Source: Ephemerocybe angulata
Taxonomy: Eukaryota > Basidiomycota > Agaricomycetes > Agaricales > Psathyrellaceae
Direction: 5' to 3'
Assembly (NCBI GenBank): GCA_013368325.1
Contig: JAACJK010000110.1
Span: forward strand, 558,001 to 622,000
Length of the DNA: 64,000 nt
Part shown: in pieces, positions 44,001 to 55,120 of the stretch
Layout: each line of letters opens with the position of its first letter
Numbering within the stretch: the stretch's first letter is position 1
The notes under the pieces: generated by a model
What the model saw: the letters and a program-made list of their open reading frames with translations, nothing else
Told to the model about the DNA's origin: nothing
Database searches by the model: none
Program-made: the position numbers and the translations under genes

Positions 44001-46589
44001 GTTCACTGACACGAACATCGATCTCGGCCTGCTTCGCGTCGATCTTGGCAGTCCATGGCTGGAGTTCCTTCTGTTTAACTTGGATCTTGTCATGGAACAC
44101 TCGAGTCTTGCCTATGGAACTATGAGCACTGGCAAAGAAGAAGTAGAAGTGCGCCTCACCAGTAAGGCTCTCTTGAATACCCTCCAACTTCTTCTCTTCC
44201 ACTTCCAGAGACTCTTCATGGGCCTCCAGCTCCCTCTTGTTCTTCTCCAAAGACTCGTTGGCATCGTTGATATCATGTTCCGCTTTCTTCAGGGCGGCGG
44301 TATCCTATATCCAGGCGAGTTAGCATAGGGGTAAGCAAATGGCACGAGGATGGCTCACTTCGGTTACGGATTTCTTCAATTTCTTTGCGCGTCCATCAGC
44401 GTGCTTCTGCTTCTCCTTCAGTCCGACGACCATCTTCTCGGTCTCTTTAAGGTCCTTTACAGCTTTCTCTGTCGCTACTCTGACCTCCTACGAGGCTGTT
44501 AATACCCAGTCCGGGCATAAGTCTTTGCGAACATACCTCGAAATTCTCCTCCTTCCCTGCATAATGAGCCTGCAGTTCTTCATAATGCTTCAGATTATCC
44601 TTATTCTTCTCCGTCTCCGCTTCAAGGTCCTGCTCCAGCTTGGCCTACAAAAAAAGTCGATTGGTGTTCCGCGCAGTGCAGACCAACATGAGAGATACTC
44701 ACATGGGCAGCCTCAGCTCTCTCCAACTGTTCGATACCTTTCCAAAGGAGCCATTGATAGTAGCGAGACTGAGCCCGCACATGGTCGTTCTTCATCTTGT
44801 AGTAGTTGATGGCCTCCCTGCGCTGCTCCTCCAGCGCCTCCTTCTCCTTCTCGACCAACCTGAGTCGATTGAGTTTGACCTGCCTGTCCTCCTGCAGCTC
44901 CTCAAACGCAGCAAGGGCTTCTTCGATGGGTTTCTTGTACTGTGTGGTGCCGATGATGTCCTCGAGGTACTCGAGAAGTCCGTCTTCGTGCTCTGTAGGT
45001 GCCTTGGGTTTCATCTGGGCGATAGATTCGACCTCGCCCTGTAGGATGAGGAATCGGTTGTGGTCGAGATCGATACCACGGCCTTTCAGGAGCGCTTGAA
45101 CTTCCTTGTAGCTCGACTTTTTGCCGTTGATGCTGTACTTGCTGCTGTTGTCTGTGTACGCCGTGCGGGAGACAACGAGCTTTGAGCCGGGGATAATCTC
45201 AAATGCATCTGCTCCGGGCTAAATGGTCGTAAGTATCTGCAATGAAACAAAAGCTGGCGTCACATACCAAGTCCAAAATATCGCGGAAGTGAACTTCGAC
45301 GCTGCACTCCTGAAGGTCAGGGTGGCGAGCTGAGTTGTGGATGAGCTCGGAAACTTTGCCTTGACGCATCTTGGATGCACGATAACCGAAGACGAAAAGG
45401 AGGGCATCGATGGTATTTGACTTTCCAGAACCGTTGGGGCCGACAATGGCAGAGAACGACTGGGGACACATGAGCAACTACTCGACCGATGCTAAGGGGA
45501 ACGGCATACCTTGTGGAACGGTCCAATTTCCTGTCGTCCAGCATAACTCTTGAAGTTGACGAGGGCGAGCTTGTGAATAACGAGGCGGGGCTTGGGGCCC
45601 TCAGGCTCTTCAGGTACAGCCTGGGGAATGGGAGCTGGTTGAGAGGCGGGAATGGGGTCAAAGAGCGATTTCTCCTCCTCTTCTTCTGCAGGCTGAACGT
45701 AGGAAGGCTTGACAGGGCTAGCGGACACTTTCTTGGGTGAAGAGCGTGGTGGTGGGGGAGGGCTGTCGCTGTCTTCATCTTCGTCCTTCTCCGAGTCGGT
45801 CTCGACAACAACGACTTTCTTCGGTGCCTTCTTGCTCGCCTTGGTCGCGCGCGGGGCGGCAGCCTTGCCTTTCCGCCCCTTAGGCTTGGGCACGTCCGAG
45901 TCTTCCTCTTCTTCCGATGGCTGGGCAAGCTCATCCTCGTCGTCGTCGGAGACGGTGACCTGCTTTGCGGAAGCACGGCTGCCGCGTTTCTTCGGGGGGT
46001 CGGGCTGCTCTTCTTTCTCTTCTTCGTCCTCTTCCTGTTCAGGCACGGATGCCGCGATAGATGGAACCCGTGCTTTGCGAGTGGATCGAGACGAAGAAGC
46101 ACCACTGGGTCGCCTCGAGGGGCCTGCGCTGGGCTGTCGGCTAGATCGTCGCTTGGGCAATGCAGCGGGAGGCTCCTCATCTTCCTCCTCTTCCTTAACT
46201 ACAACCTGCTTCGGCTTCCTTCCACCTCTACGTTTGGGTGCTGAGACTTCCTCCTCTTCCTCTTCCTCCTCCCCGCCATTCAAGTCACTCTCAACCGAAG
46301 GGCGCGACCTCTTCCTAACAGGCGGGGCGTCAGACTCCGCCTCGTCCTCCGACTCTTGCACGTCGGGCAACGAGGCTTTCGATCGCGTCGACGCGCGTCC
46401 TTTCGGAGCTGCTTTCGAGGCGGGCTTGCTCGAGGACGCTCTTCGGGCCCTAGAGGCGGGCTTCGCGTCGGTTTGGTCGTCGTCGTCGTGGGCGACTTGG
46501 CCGCGTTTGCGTTTGGCGGGGGCACTTTCTGCTGCTTGAGAGGCTGCTGGCGTCGCACTCGGGGCGCGAGACGAGCGCCGAGGGGGCAT
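41010..46589 (-). CDS. SMC4: Condensin complex ATPase subunit SMC4
   Basis: Fifteen exons in transcription order: 46589-45510, 45459-45268, 45218-44703, 44644-44537, 44487-44359, 44304-44160, 44111-43906, 43850-43773, 43718-42877, 42818-42314, 42246-42137, 42075-41858, 41791-41580, 41518-41152, 41095-41010, giving 1597 residues. An acidic, Ser/Lys-rich N-terminal tail of about 330 residues precedes the head. Walker A is GPNGSGKSN (about 366-374), followed by KMRQGKVSELIHNS, which is specific to SMC4. Coiled-coil exons flank the hinge (IQGFHGKLGALGAID). The second head half has the signature NLSGGEKTLSSLALVFALH and Walker B YFMDEIDAALDFRNVS. SMC4 pairs with SMC2 and uses ATP to compact mitotic chromosomes. 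An acidic insert (DDDDDDSDDEDEG) lies in the second coiled coil. The N-terminal tail is long for the family. Confidence 0.95.
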
Positions 46590-46756
46590 CTTGGGGTGTT
46601 GTGCTGGGCGGGACGCGGTTGAAGATTGTTTATGTGGTTCAAGGATAAGAAGCTCGGTTGATTTTCAAAGACGCGTCCGAGCCCAGTCACGTCAACCTCG
46701 TTTATTGGGAGCTCCCATTGACTGGGGATAGTCTTGCGTTTAGGTTCCCATACATC
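46590..46756. other. Divergent promoter between SMC4 and tRNA-Glu
   Basis: Only 167 bp separate the SMC4 ATG on the minus strand from the 5' end of the tRNA gene on the plus strand. No TATA box was noted. Confidence 0.45.
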
Positions 46757-46828
46757 TCCGGTATGGTGTAACGGCTAACATTACCGCCTTTCACGCGGTA
46801 GCTCGGGGTTCGATTCCCCGTACCGGAA
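46757..46828 (+). tRNA. tRNA-Glu (anticodon TTC)
   Basis: Acceptor strands TCCGGTA (46757) and TACCGGA pair perfectly over 7 bp. The anticodon stem ACCGC/GCGGT encloses the loop CTTTCAC with anticodon TTC. The T-arm is GGGG/CCCC around TTCGATT. The internal B box GGTTCGATTCC is canonical for RNA polymerase III. No intron. The sequence resembles eukaryotic tRNA-Glu genes in general. Confidence 0.93.
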
Positions 46829-47023
46829 TTCACTTTTCGTTCAATTTGCTTTGGATTTGAGCCAGAAAGTTCGGACGACGAAGTAACAGTAAGCAGTAGG
46901 CGTCAATGCACCTCTTGCCATTGGCATGCCTGGATGCCCTCCCAAGCACTCCGCTTGTCTGGAGACTGGAGGAATAACGCAACAAATAAGAATCATGTTT
47001 TTGTTCCTGGGTTGCTGGTTATA

Positions 47024-47090
47024 CCCGATATAGTGTAGTGGCAGTACCGTTTCGACGGCGAAGGCGGATGTTCGAATCATCCTATCGGAA
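47024..47090 (+). pseudogene. tRNA-like relic
   Basis: The ends CCCGATA and TATCGGA pair at six of seven positions, a B-box-like TTCGAATC sits in a T-arm GGATG/CATCC, and an A-box-like TAGTGTAGTGG is present. The anticodon arm cannot form a normal 5-bp stem with a 7-base loop. It only folds as CCGT-TTCG-ACGG. It may be a decayed tRNA-Glu, 200 bp from the intact one. Confidence 0.4.
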
Positions 47091-48046
47091 CTCACGTTTT
47101 GTGGAAATTTGTTTTGGATAACCTTGGGACCTGAACCAGCATACCTTGGAAGCTTCAGGTCAGCGCTAGTAGTGATCAGCACTCACTTAAGAAGGCCAAA
47201 GGCAGTCCAAGGGGAAGATGGCATCCAGATGTCCCTTCAAAATAGCCGCAACATCCGCTCTGGGCACATCCGACATTCGAAGCATTCGAGAAGCTGCTGA
47301 AGACAGCATTATATAATACATTGGGGGAAAAGAGGGGCAGGAAATGCGTGTGGTGACTGGGTCGTTGCTCGTTCTATTGAATTGGCGAAATCTAGGCTTG
47401 AGCCTGAGCGAACTTGGTGAAAGCTATCCGGACAATGTTGTGGGTCTCCATGCGTGCGACTGGTTGCCACTTCCACTGCGGTATTCTTTCTTCAGAGGGT
47501 TGCGTGAAAAAGGGTGGTATTCATTCTGCTGTGCAGAGTGGTGTCGAGATGTCCTGGCTTTTACATGGGCTTTGAGGGGAGCTGGGTCAGGAGGACGCCG
47601 TAGCGCTTTTTGATGGTGACACGGTGCCTGGAGAACTTGTCGTCGGGCGAGAACCGTGCTGGATGGGAGTTAACCTCGAATATACATTCAGGCTGTATGA
47701 TAGTGCATACCAGGGTGAGCAGATTTGGCGATTTTGCCATCGTCAGTGGTTTTCTAGCGAAGGAGATAAGTCTGGGGTAAGACTAAACATAAGGGGCGCT
47801 AATAGAACGTACCTTGAGGGTATAGATCCTCGAGCCATTGGCATCTAGTGTGTACATCAAATGCATGGTGATGTATGTGTCGGCTCAGACCTCTGCAACT
47901 GGGGTAGATGTGGTGGTGAACGAAGTTCAATAATTGAATGCAGCATTCGGAAAAAGTGTAGTGTTTAGCTTTGTTTACCGGCGGCTTCCCCGCCTCAGAG
48001 TCAGTCTTGTAGTAAGCGCTCGCGGCTTCCTGCATCCACCACCCAC
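47091..48046. other. Intergenic stretch, no gene seen
   Basis: Open frames here show no family resemblance or splice continuity. The stretch precedes the RS-rich protein gene and probably contains its promoter. Confidence 0.45.
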
Positions 48047-49330
48047 ATGCTTTCACACCGACATCGTTCCCGGTCACGTTCCAGGGAGAGGACGAGACAT
48101 AGGTCCAGGGATAGATCCAGGGACCGCTCAAGAGACAGGTCGGAGGAGAGGAGACGCTCTGCATCGCCTGAACGTCCAGTGCAACTACCACATGGCGCTT
48201 CACCCATTTCTGAACGAGACTACTTCCAGAAGAGCGACGAGTTCAGGGTATGGCTTAAGGAAGAGAAGAGAAAGGTGCGTTATCTTTGTGAAGATCTCGG
48301 TGGTTAGTCCCTCATGCCCTTCCACCCCGCAGTATTTCGATGAGCTGTCCGGAGACCGCGCCAGAAGGCAAGCAGCCAACCACCTAGGTCTCTAGTTCAT
48401 TTGGGATAACCTAATCCTACAATAGCTATTTCCGAAAGTTTGTAAAGGTGAGCCTGCAATGCAACTGTGTATTGGGTCTGGCATTAATTGTGTCTAGGCT
48501 TGGAACAGGGGAAAGCTTTCCAGTGCGTAAGGGCAACAATGACTCACCTCACCTTCCCTAATGCACGAAACAGGCAAGCTATATCGCGGAATCGACCCCG
48601 GCGCACTCCCAGCAACAGTCAACACGTCCTATAAATGGGGATTCGCCTCCAAGAACAGCGGCGACGGCGAAGCAATCCGGTCCACACGCGAAGCAGTCGG
48701 TGCAGCCACCTACGGTCGCAAAGTTCGCGACGACGATGACGGGAGCCCAGAACCCTCCTCTTCACGGCCTAGCGGCTCAAGGGTAATAGGCCCAGCCATG
48801 CCGACAGCTGCGGACATGACCCTAGCAAAGGAGATGAACGCAGAGCAGGAAGCCGAGTTGCGCAAGTACAAACGCAAGCGGGAGAAGCTGGAGGCGAAGG
48901 AGAGGATGGAGGAGATGGTCGGTCCCAAGCCCGTCGGCAAGGAAGGCATGTTGGAGAAGAAGCGGGCTAAACGTGAGAACGATCGCGCGTTTAGAGAGAA
49001 GGGTGACGATGGGTTGGAAATGGATGAGACTACTCTGCTGGGCGGCGGAGATAGCTTTCAAGCACAGTGCGTGATTCTGTCAATGCTTTTGTCATGCAGA
49101 TCTCGACTCACGGGCTCTCCCAATTATAGGATCGCACGACGAGACGCTGCTAAAACTCGGTTCGAAAGCAAGCGGTCTGAAGAGAGTTCTGCTGTTCAGG
49201 AACGGGCCACTGCTCGCAGAGAGAAGGAGAAGGTATGTTTCTTCGTCAGAGACATGTGAACCGTTACTCACCTCCTTTCTAGGCGACGATGGACATGTTC
49301 CAGCAACTTGCTAAACAGAGATTCGGTTGA
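48047..49330 (+). CDS. RS-rich nuclear protein, probably splicing-related, family function unknown
   Basis: Seven exons: 48047-48274, 48333-48367, 48426-48447, 48498-48522, 48574-49066, 49130-49232, 49283-49330, giving 317 residues. The N-terminus is an Arg/Ser repeat (RSRDRSRDRSRDRSEERRR), typical of splicing factors. Next comes a conserved block built from three tiny exons: DYFQKSDEFRVWLKEEKRK, then YFDELSGDRAR, YFRKFVKAWNRGKL and LYRGIDPG. The C-terminal half is a charged coiled coil ending MFQQLAKQRFG. I recall this block from a eukaryotic protein family without a settled function. Exons of 35, 22 and 25 nt lie in a row. The intron after the 35-nt exon uses a GC donor (AGAAG|GCAAGC), because no GT donor keeps the frame. 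Confidence 0.8.
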
Positions 49331-49778
49331 TGTCTAGATTAATCTTACTGCTTTATGGCCTGTTCTTTTCGCTGTACCTCCAAAGTTCAGGGTCGTGGAA
49401 CCTGATTAGCCCAGCATGGCGATCCCCTACGCCGCTGCTAGACCTCTATAGACCTGATGATTGAGCCTTTGGCCACATTTACTAACCACCTACTCTATCT
49501 GCGCGATGCTGACAAGTCCGCTTGCGACTTCGTTGCGAATCGACGCTTGAGTTCCACCCACGCCGCCTCGACGGGCCAACGACGGGCGTCAAACGTTCCC
49601 GAAGTTTGCTTTGTCAGAAGGAGCACACGTGATGGGCTCACCAAGCAGCCCCGATATATCGAGCGTGATCAGCATAAAACCCAGCCGATCCGCTTTCCTT
49701 CCTCACCACCACCACATTCTCATACATCCCATCCCAACTCAATCTCACCCTCCAGATCACTCCAAATCACTTGTTATA
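49331..49778. other. Spacer and thioredoxin promoter
   Basis: No gene seen. The last 100 bp are C-rich (CACC, CATCCCATCCC), as is common upstream of strongly expressed basidiomycete genes. Confidence 0.45.
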
Positions 49779-50301
49779 ATGCCTAGCGTCACCCCCATCA
49801 ACTCCCTCGAAGAGTTCAGGACCATCGTAAATGACGCCATCCTGGGACCTGTGTTCGACAGACATATCTAACAGCTTCCTATGTAGATCAACAGCGGAAA
49901 GCCCGTTGTGATTGACTTCTGGGCGACCTGGTGCGGTCCCTGCAAGGCCATCTCCCCCGTCTTTGAGAGGTTCTCGGACAACTACACGAACGTCGAGTTC
50001 TACAAGGTGGATGTCGACGCCCAGACCGAGATCGCCCAGGAAGTCGGCATCCGAGCGGTGCGTCACATTCCCTCCTTATTTCTGTGCCGTTGACTGAAAA
50101 TATTCCGACGACCATCTATCGCAGATGCCCACTTTCCTCTTCTTCAAGGACGGCGAGAAGAAGGGCGATGTCACCGGTGCCAACCCCCCCGCTCTCGAGG
50201 TGAGTCTTCGGTCGTGTGACTAGAGACAGTGTGATGGTTGTCTGACTCGGGCTTTCTCTTTCTTTTAGACGCTCGTTAAGCAGGCCCAATCCCTTGCCTA
50301 A
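49779..50301 (+). CDS. Thioredoxin
   Basis: Four exons: 49779-49826, 49887-50057, 50125-50199, 50269-50301, giving 108 residues, the usual thioredoxin size. The active site WCGPC occupies residues 31-35 in VIDFWATWCGPCKAISP. The cis-proline is P75 in MPTFLFFKDG, and KVDVDAQTEIAQEVGIRA is the classic third strand and helix. It reduces disulfides in the cytosol with electrons from thioredoxin reductase. No targeting peptide is seen, so it is likely cytosolic. The two small 3' exons carry the last strand and helix. Confidence 0.95.
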
Positions 50302-50920
50302 ACGGGAGAACGACCACGGAGATTGAACTGGATCCTCCTGAACCTCGGACATACTGATCCATCACAAATTGTACTATACCAAATGCACGAAGCGCCATGA
50401 CGTCACAGCTTGCAAGGGCTGCTACGTTTTCGAATCGAATTCAGAGGCTCAACCAGAAGGTACTGCTCAGAGGGATGAGCTACGTTGAGGCGGCGCACTT
50501 GCCTTGCAACAGTCGCGTGCAGCCCTTGTCATGCGGCGCGATGATGTACGTTGAACGGATGAATCGATCGAGGCGCTTAGACTATGCAGGCTTAGACTCC
50601 ATGCGCCCGCCATCCATGCATGATGCAAGGCTAATTGAGGAACACTTGCGGCAAGCAACAACCGACATAAACGACTATAGACACAATTGCTGAACCTGAG
50701 TTTGATGCTGTGAAAGAGAAAGACACTTATCTCGTTTCATGTCAATGAAGAGATTCGAAGTGGTGAAGCATAACAAAGGGACTGGTTGTACATTAGTGAC
50801 AGCGGATAGATCGTAAACAAATCGTAAAAAGTCATGGCAATGAAGGTAGTCTAAAGATAGTCCAGAGGTCCAAGTAAGAGTGAGAGAAATGATCAAATAA
50901 GTCCGTGACCTTGGTAACCC
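50302..50920. other. Spacer after thioredoxin, no gene seen
   Basis: A 98-codon plus-strand frame (50397-50693) opens just after the thioredoxin stop but has no recognisable content. It is probably thioredoxin 3' UTR and spacer. Confidence 0.4.
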
Positions 50921-51298
50921 TCAGCGCTTGACAGGGACTGATACAAGAGCAAGCTCAGGAATTCCGGTGTACACATGGCCAATGATGAGGATATTGTAGA
51001 TGGGCTCCCCCTAAATTCCGCTGTCATCTCTCTACGCTCCACTCATAAAACAAGAAAAGGACTGACTGGCCAGTCGTCGGACATTCCGACGAGGGTCTCG
51101 ATTGTGCCCACAGTTCTTCCCCGAATGGTGCTGAACTCGTCGTCCTCCCAATCTGCGATTAGCTCTACGACCTGGCCAACGCGGAATTTGAAGACCACCT
51201 AATAAGAGGTCGTGGTTATTTCGACGGTGTTCATGGAGAACAATTATCTGAGGACTCACTGCTGGTGGTTTGACAAGGGCGGGAATGGGAGATGGCAT
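50921..51298 (-). CDS. Small three-exon gene encoding an 86-residue protein of unknown function
   Basis: Exons in transcription order: 51298-51260, 51198-51067, 51010-50921. The introns are 61 and 56 nt. Lengths 39, 132 and 90 nt are each multiples of three, so both introns are phase 0. The joined protein contains VVFKFRVGQVVELIADWEDD, then GRTVGTIETLVG and YNILIIGHVYTGIPELALVSV. These are alternating beta-strands with conserved-looking glycines, reminiscent of a small SH3-like or Tudor-like barrel. No family is recognised. A minus-strand TATATAAA at 51364-51371 lies about 70 bp upstream of the ATG. The consistent frame, good splice sites and TATA box argue for a real gene. Confidence 0.65.
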
Positions 51299-52687
51299 TT
51301 TGAAGGTGGAAGGCAATCTGGGAACACAGTATTATGGGGCATTCCCGAATCCTCGAGACCCGCTTTATATAACTTTTCTAAACCACAGAGCAAATCCCAA
51401 TCCGGCGTCGCCAATCTCATACAAAGAACGCAAAGCCAATAGCATGTCCCAATATAGACATGGTTCATTGAGGCGAGGGAGCAGCCATTGTCAGAGCAGT
51501 TCCGGATTAAGTCTTGGAGATGCGCACCTATTGCTTTGTTTCGGTTGCCGACCTACAAGTCGAGTCCCTTTACCTTCCAAGGCCTATGATGAGTGCAGTC
51601 TCATTGTTCCCTAACACAGCTGATTGGACTGCCTTTATGCCATAACGACCAACAGCGATGGTCTCAGGCTCTCTGGGTCATCTTTTGATGTGCAGGTATT
51701 TGAGCGCAAAATGTTTAGGGTCATTGGTATCTTTCTCGTCCAGGTGTGAGGAGCCACCAGTCACGTTGCGAAGCCAGGTATGCCTGCCAGGAGATGTGAC
51801 TGTGTCACTGTGATAAGCTGGTCGAGGCCAGGCGGAGCCGCAGAAGTCTACGATCGGCGCTCCTCCCATAGTGCACGCGCTAATTTAAGCGCCCAAAATC
51901 AGCGGGAGGTAATCAATGTTCCTTTGAGTCATCGCAAGCCAGGGTCTCTCGGGAATTCACCTATACTGGACTACACCTCGATGACCAGGATTGAGAACCA
52001 TAAATATTGCACAACGCCCCTGCCTTTGGCGTGTCACAAGCGAAAGAACGCTGAACAATTGGACGAATGTAGCTCCCACGGGCTTCAAAGAGAGCCCTTC
52101 CAGTTTTGGACATGATCGAAGGCCCCGACCATCGGAGGCACCCATTGATCATTGCTCACATATTATTTCATCATCCAAGGTGCAGCCCGTGCATTAGCCA
52201 CCAATCCGAGCAAGAATCACAGTTTTCCTAGAGTGTGCCTAGCTGGGAGTCTCCAAATATCTGGGGTTATCTATGAACTGAGGGGTGAAACCGGCTCTCT
52301 TCGCCCACCAGAAACACCGCTGCCAAGGTCTGGTAGTGGTTGTAACCCTTCTTGGAACCAGATCACACTGTCATATTACCATCTTCAACGAAAGTGAAAA
52401 GGGAAGAGAACTACAAGATGAAGGCGAAGAACATCGATACAGAGAATCACTCCTCGCCGTGAACAACATACCAAAAGTGGACATCTGGGTACAACAAGGG
52501 ATGAGTGAATTGCTGACTTCAAGAGAATGAGAACGAGAAGGTAGACCCGAGGGTCGTTCAGAGCAGGAGAGCCTGAGAGGGAATGGGTACTGGTACGTGG
52601 GTGGGAGTTGGGGCGTGATGTTGATAATCGATTGTATGCTGGATTTTTACTGCGTGGATGAGGAAATAATGGAATGCATAGAGGTGT
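51299..52687. other. Intergenic stretch, no gene seen
   Basis: Apart from the TATATAAA element at 51364-51371 (minus strand) serving the small gene, nothing is recognised in 1.4 kb. Short open frames have no splice continuity. The right end is the 3' flank of the F-box-like gene. Confidence 0.45.
51364..51371 (-). promoter_or_regulatory. TATA box of the 86-residue protein gene
   Basis: TATATAAA on the minus strand, about 70 bp upstream of the ATG at 51298. Confidence 0.45.
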
Positions 52688-54373
52688 CTAGAAATCATCA
52701 TAAGGTTGAACCGATGAATCATCATCCTGCGGCCCCAGTACGTCCTCGACAACGACCTTCCACCGCTCATGGAATATGTTGTACCCGCCGAAGCAGCCAT
52801 TATCGTACGAGGTCAGTTCATCCAGGGCTTCGAGGTTGGCATTGATAAAATCAGCCACCCGAGTCGGCGAACAGATGTGTGAGTCTCCAACATGAAGCTT
52901 GGAGAGTGACGAGGAGAAGCCGGGGACCGACTCGAGTCCAGTAATCCTGGTCGCATCGAAGCGGATATTAAGGCTCTTCAGAGCTGGGCAGCCTTTCAAG
53001 ATAGCGAGGAGGTGTGTATGGTCGATGAGCGGTGGGAAGGAACTATAGAAGGAGTGGCAGCGAAGATGGAGTCGCGTCATTTTGGGGAAGGCCTTCGACA
53101 TCCGCATGGCTTGATCAGGTGTGACTCGCACGAGCGTCTTGAGCCGTAGGTCGAGCCGGGTGAGCTTGTGGAACTCGAAGAGACCGTCAATGTTAAGCAT
53201 GTCATCCAGGTCCACGCTCTTGCTTTCGTCATAGCATCGCCCTTCATATGTCCGCGTCATACCCATGACCCAGATAACGGACTCAAGAACGTCGGGGTTG
53301 CAGTGTATTTCGATGGCGCCTATCAAGTGCTGGGCATCGGGATACAATGCTTTATCCATGGTATGCAAACGCAACTTCCGGAACGCGGTACTCTTTGGAG
53401 GAAGTTGCTGGATAAACCCGATCGCCTCCTCGATCGTATTCGTAGTGATATACGCGACCTCGAGAGCAGAGAACATGTTGTGAGGAATATAAGAGGGTCC
53501 TGGAAGATCCCCCGGAGGATATGAGGGAATGACCTCGCAGTTGTTGATCTTCAAGCTTTTGAGTCGAGGGAGGGAGGCAAGGAGGGCGATTCCATCGTTG
53601 TCGACGAAGGCCAGATGAAGAGTCTCGAGGTTGGTCCAGGTGCCAGTAAAGGTCGAAAGGTAGTCATTCACCAACTCGGTGTCATCTATGGAAAGGAATA
53701 ATTCCTTCAGTTTGTTGAGAGTCCGAGTTGCATCGTATGTTGTTGACGTTTCGCCTGGGAATGTTGATCCTAACTCAAGGCGGGCAGAAAGGACATTCGG
53801 TCCAAGAAACAAGGACATGAACATGGGCAGGTGCTGGGCAATTTCATCGCCTAGAGCTACACGCAGGCTCATAATGGGTACCCACTCGAAGAAGAGGAGA
53901 GATGGTGCTAGCGCGCCTGGCTTCCTCGACGTTGCCAGCTGCAGAGCTCGGAGGAATGCGGGGGATAGTATGGGGTCATCTTCGCGTTTCCAGTCTACAA
54001 GAGATAACTCCCGGATTCGAGGAGCATAGTAGTTCAAGTATCTCTGCAGATCGTTCGGTGCCAGCGATCTTTGCAGATGCTAGCCAAATGGTCAAATGAA
54101 CACCAAAGGCCTTCGACTAAAGATAGTAATATATGCACTCACAGCAACAGGCACTCTATCTCTGCCCATCCCAGAGCCAGTTAGCTCGCTTCTCCACAGG
54201 TCAGTGGGCACACAGGCTAGGAAAGGTTTGAAGGAGGAGATACGATGCCAGACAATGTTCAAAGCGGGCTCCAAGAAGTTCTTCTTCGTCAAAGAAAACG
54301 CAAAAGCGGTCCCTTGGTCCAGAGTTTCACAGATGAGGGGTATAAGTTCCGCGGTGTTGAGGCACTGATCCAT
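52688..54373 (-). CDS. F-box-like protein with leucine-rich repeats (distinct type)
   Basis: Exons in transcription order: 54373-54143 and 54079-52688, giving 540 residues. The N-terminus (AELIPLICETLDQG, then FSLTKKNFLEPALNIVWHRI) is the divergent F-box that Agaricomycetes use. LQRSLAPNDLQRYLNYYAPRIREL follows, the usual linker before the LRR part. The remainder is leucine-rich with repeats such as LETLHLAFVDNDGIALLASL. The protein probably brings substrates to an SCF ubiquitin ligase, with the target unknown. It is only distantly related to the three copies at 17.7-27.2 kb, since the linker and intron context differ. The start is the first ATG. A TTG 48 bp upstream is not used as a start in nuclear genes. 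Confidence 0.85.
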
Positions 54374-55120
54374 GGTGGTGGTCTTGGTTGAAGAGAGGAA
54401 TTGGGTTACGTCCGAGTCCAATCCAGTCCTTCTCCGCTATTTGCCGGGGTCGTTGACTCGTTCGGTACGGGTTGGGTTGCTTGAACAATGCTTCGAACCA
54501 TACTTAGTACTTATGGCCTCCGATATCATTACATTGAAATCCTTTTCCACGATGACGCACCATATAAGATGAAGCGATGGGTTTTTGACATAGAAAATGG
54601 TCAGACGCGCGTTGACGAAGACCTGAACACACGACGCGCTTCTCGCCTCTTCGCATTCTGACTCCAGTGTCCAGCCTACCAACATTCTGTATATTACGGT
54701 TGCCCAGACCCTGCCTTTCATTTGTGGTGGCGTCTGCTGGATGACCTTAGGGAAAACTCACGCTTCTCCAATGTCCATTGCGTGATGGCGGTTGTGCGGT
54801 TTTTGCATCGTCCACCCCTTGGGTTGACCTATCGTTAACTAACACATGTTCGCTCGCTAGTGGAGAAGATGGCAGGAACATAAGTTAATAGGGAAATGTC
54901 GCCCTACCCGTCGAAGGCCTCGCTGGGCTGTGTCTAAGTGTTCATGATGCTGTTTATCGTACCATCGATTCACGCTTCCTCTGCCTGATGCATGCTTACG
55001 GGCTATCTCCGCGCTCCATTCCCCCCATCCATTCGTCCTCCATTGCGACGTTCAAAAAAAAGAAACGAAGTTGAACCGGATGGTGCGCTTAAATATAGTC
55101 CTTCAACAGCTTTTAATTGT
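54374..55120. other. Spacer between two minus-strand genes
   Basis: Holds the promoter of the F-box-like gene and the 3' flank of the next gene. No gene recognised. Confidence 0.45.

Noticed and set aside
45709..46539. 276-codon Ser-rich frame antisense to SMC4
   Set aside because: It mirrors the acidic Glu/Asp/Lys codons of the SMC4 N-terminal tail (CTC/TCC on the other strand), which keeps the antisense frame open.
47344..47613. 89-codon plus-strand frame rich in Leu, Trp and Arg
   Set aside because: No homology cue, no introns at its ends, and it lies between a tRNA relic and a promoter.
50397..50693. 98-codon plus-strand frame after thioredoxin
   Set aside because: No recognisable content, no splice continuity, and it lies in the likely 3' UTR of thioredoxin.
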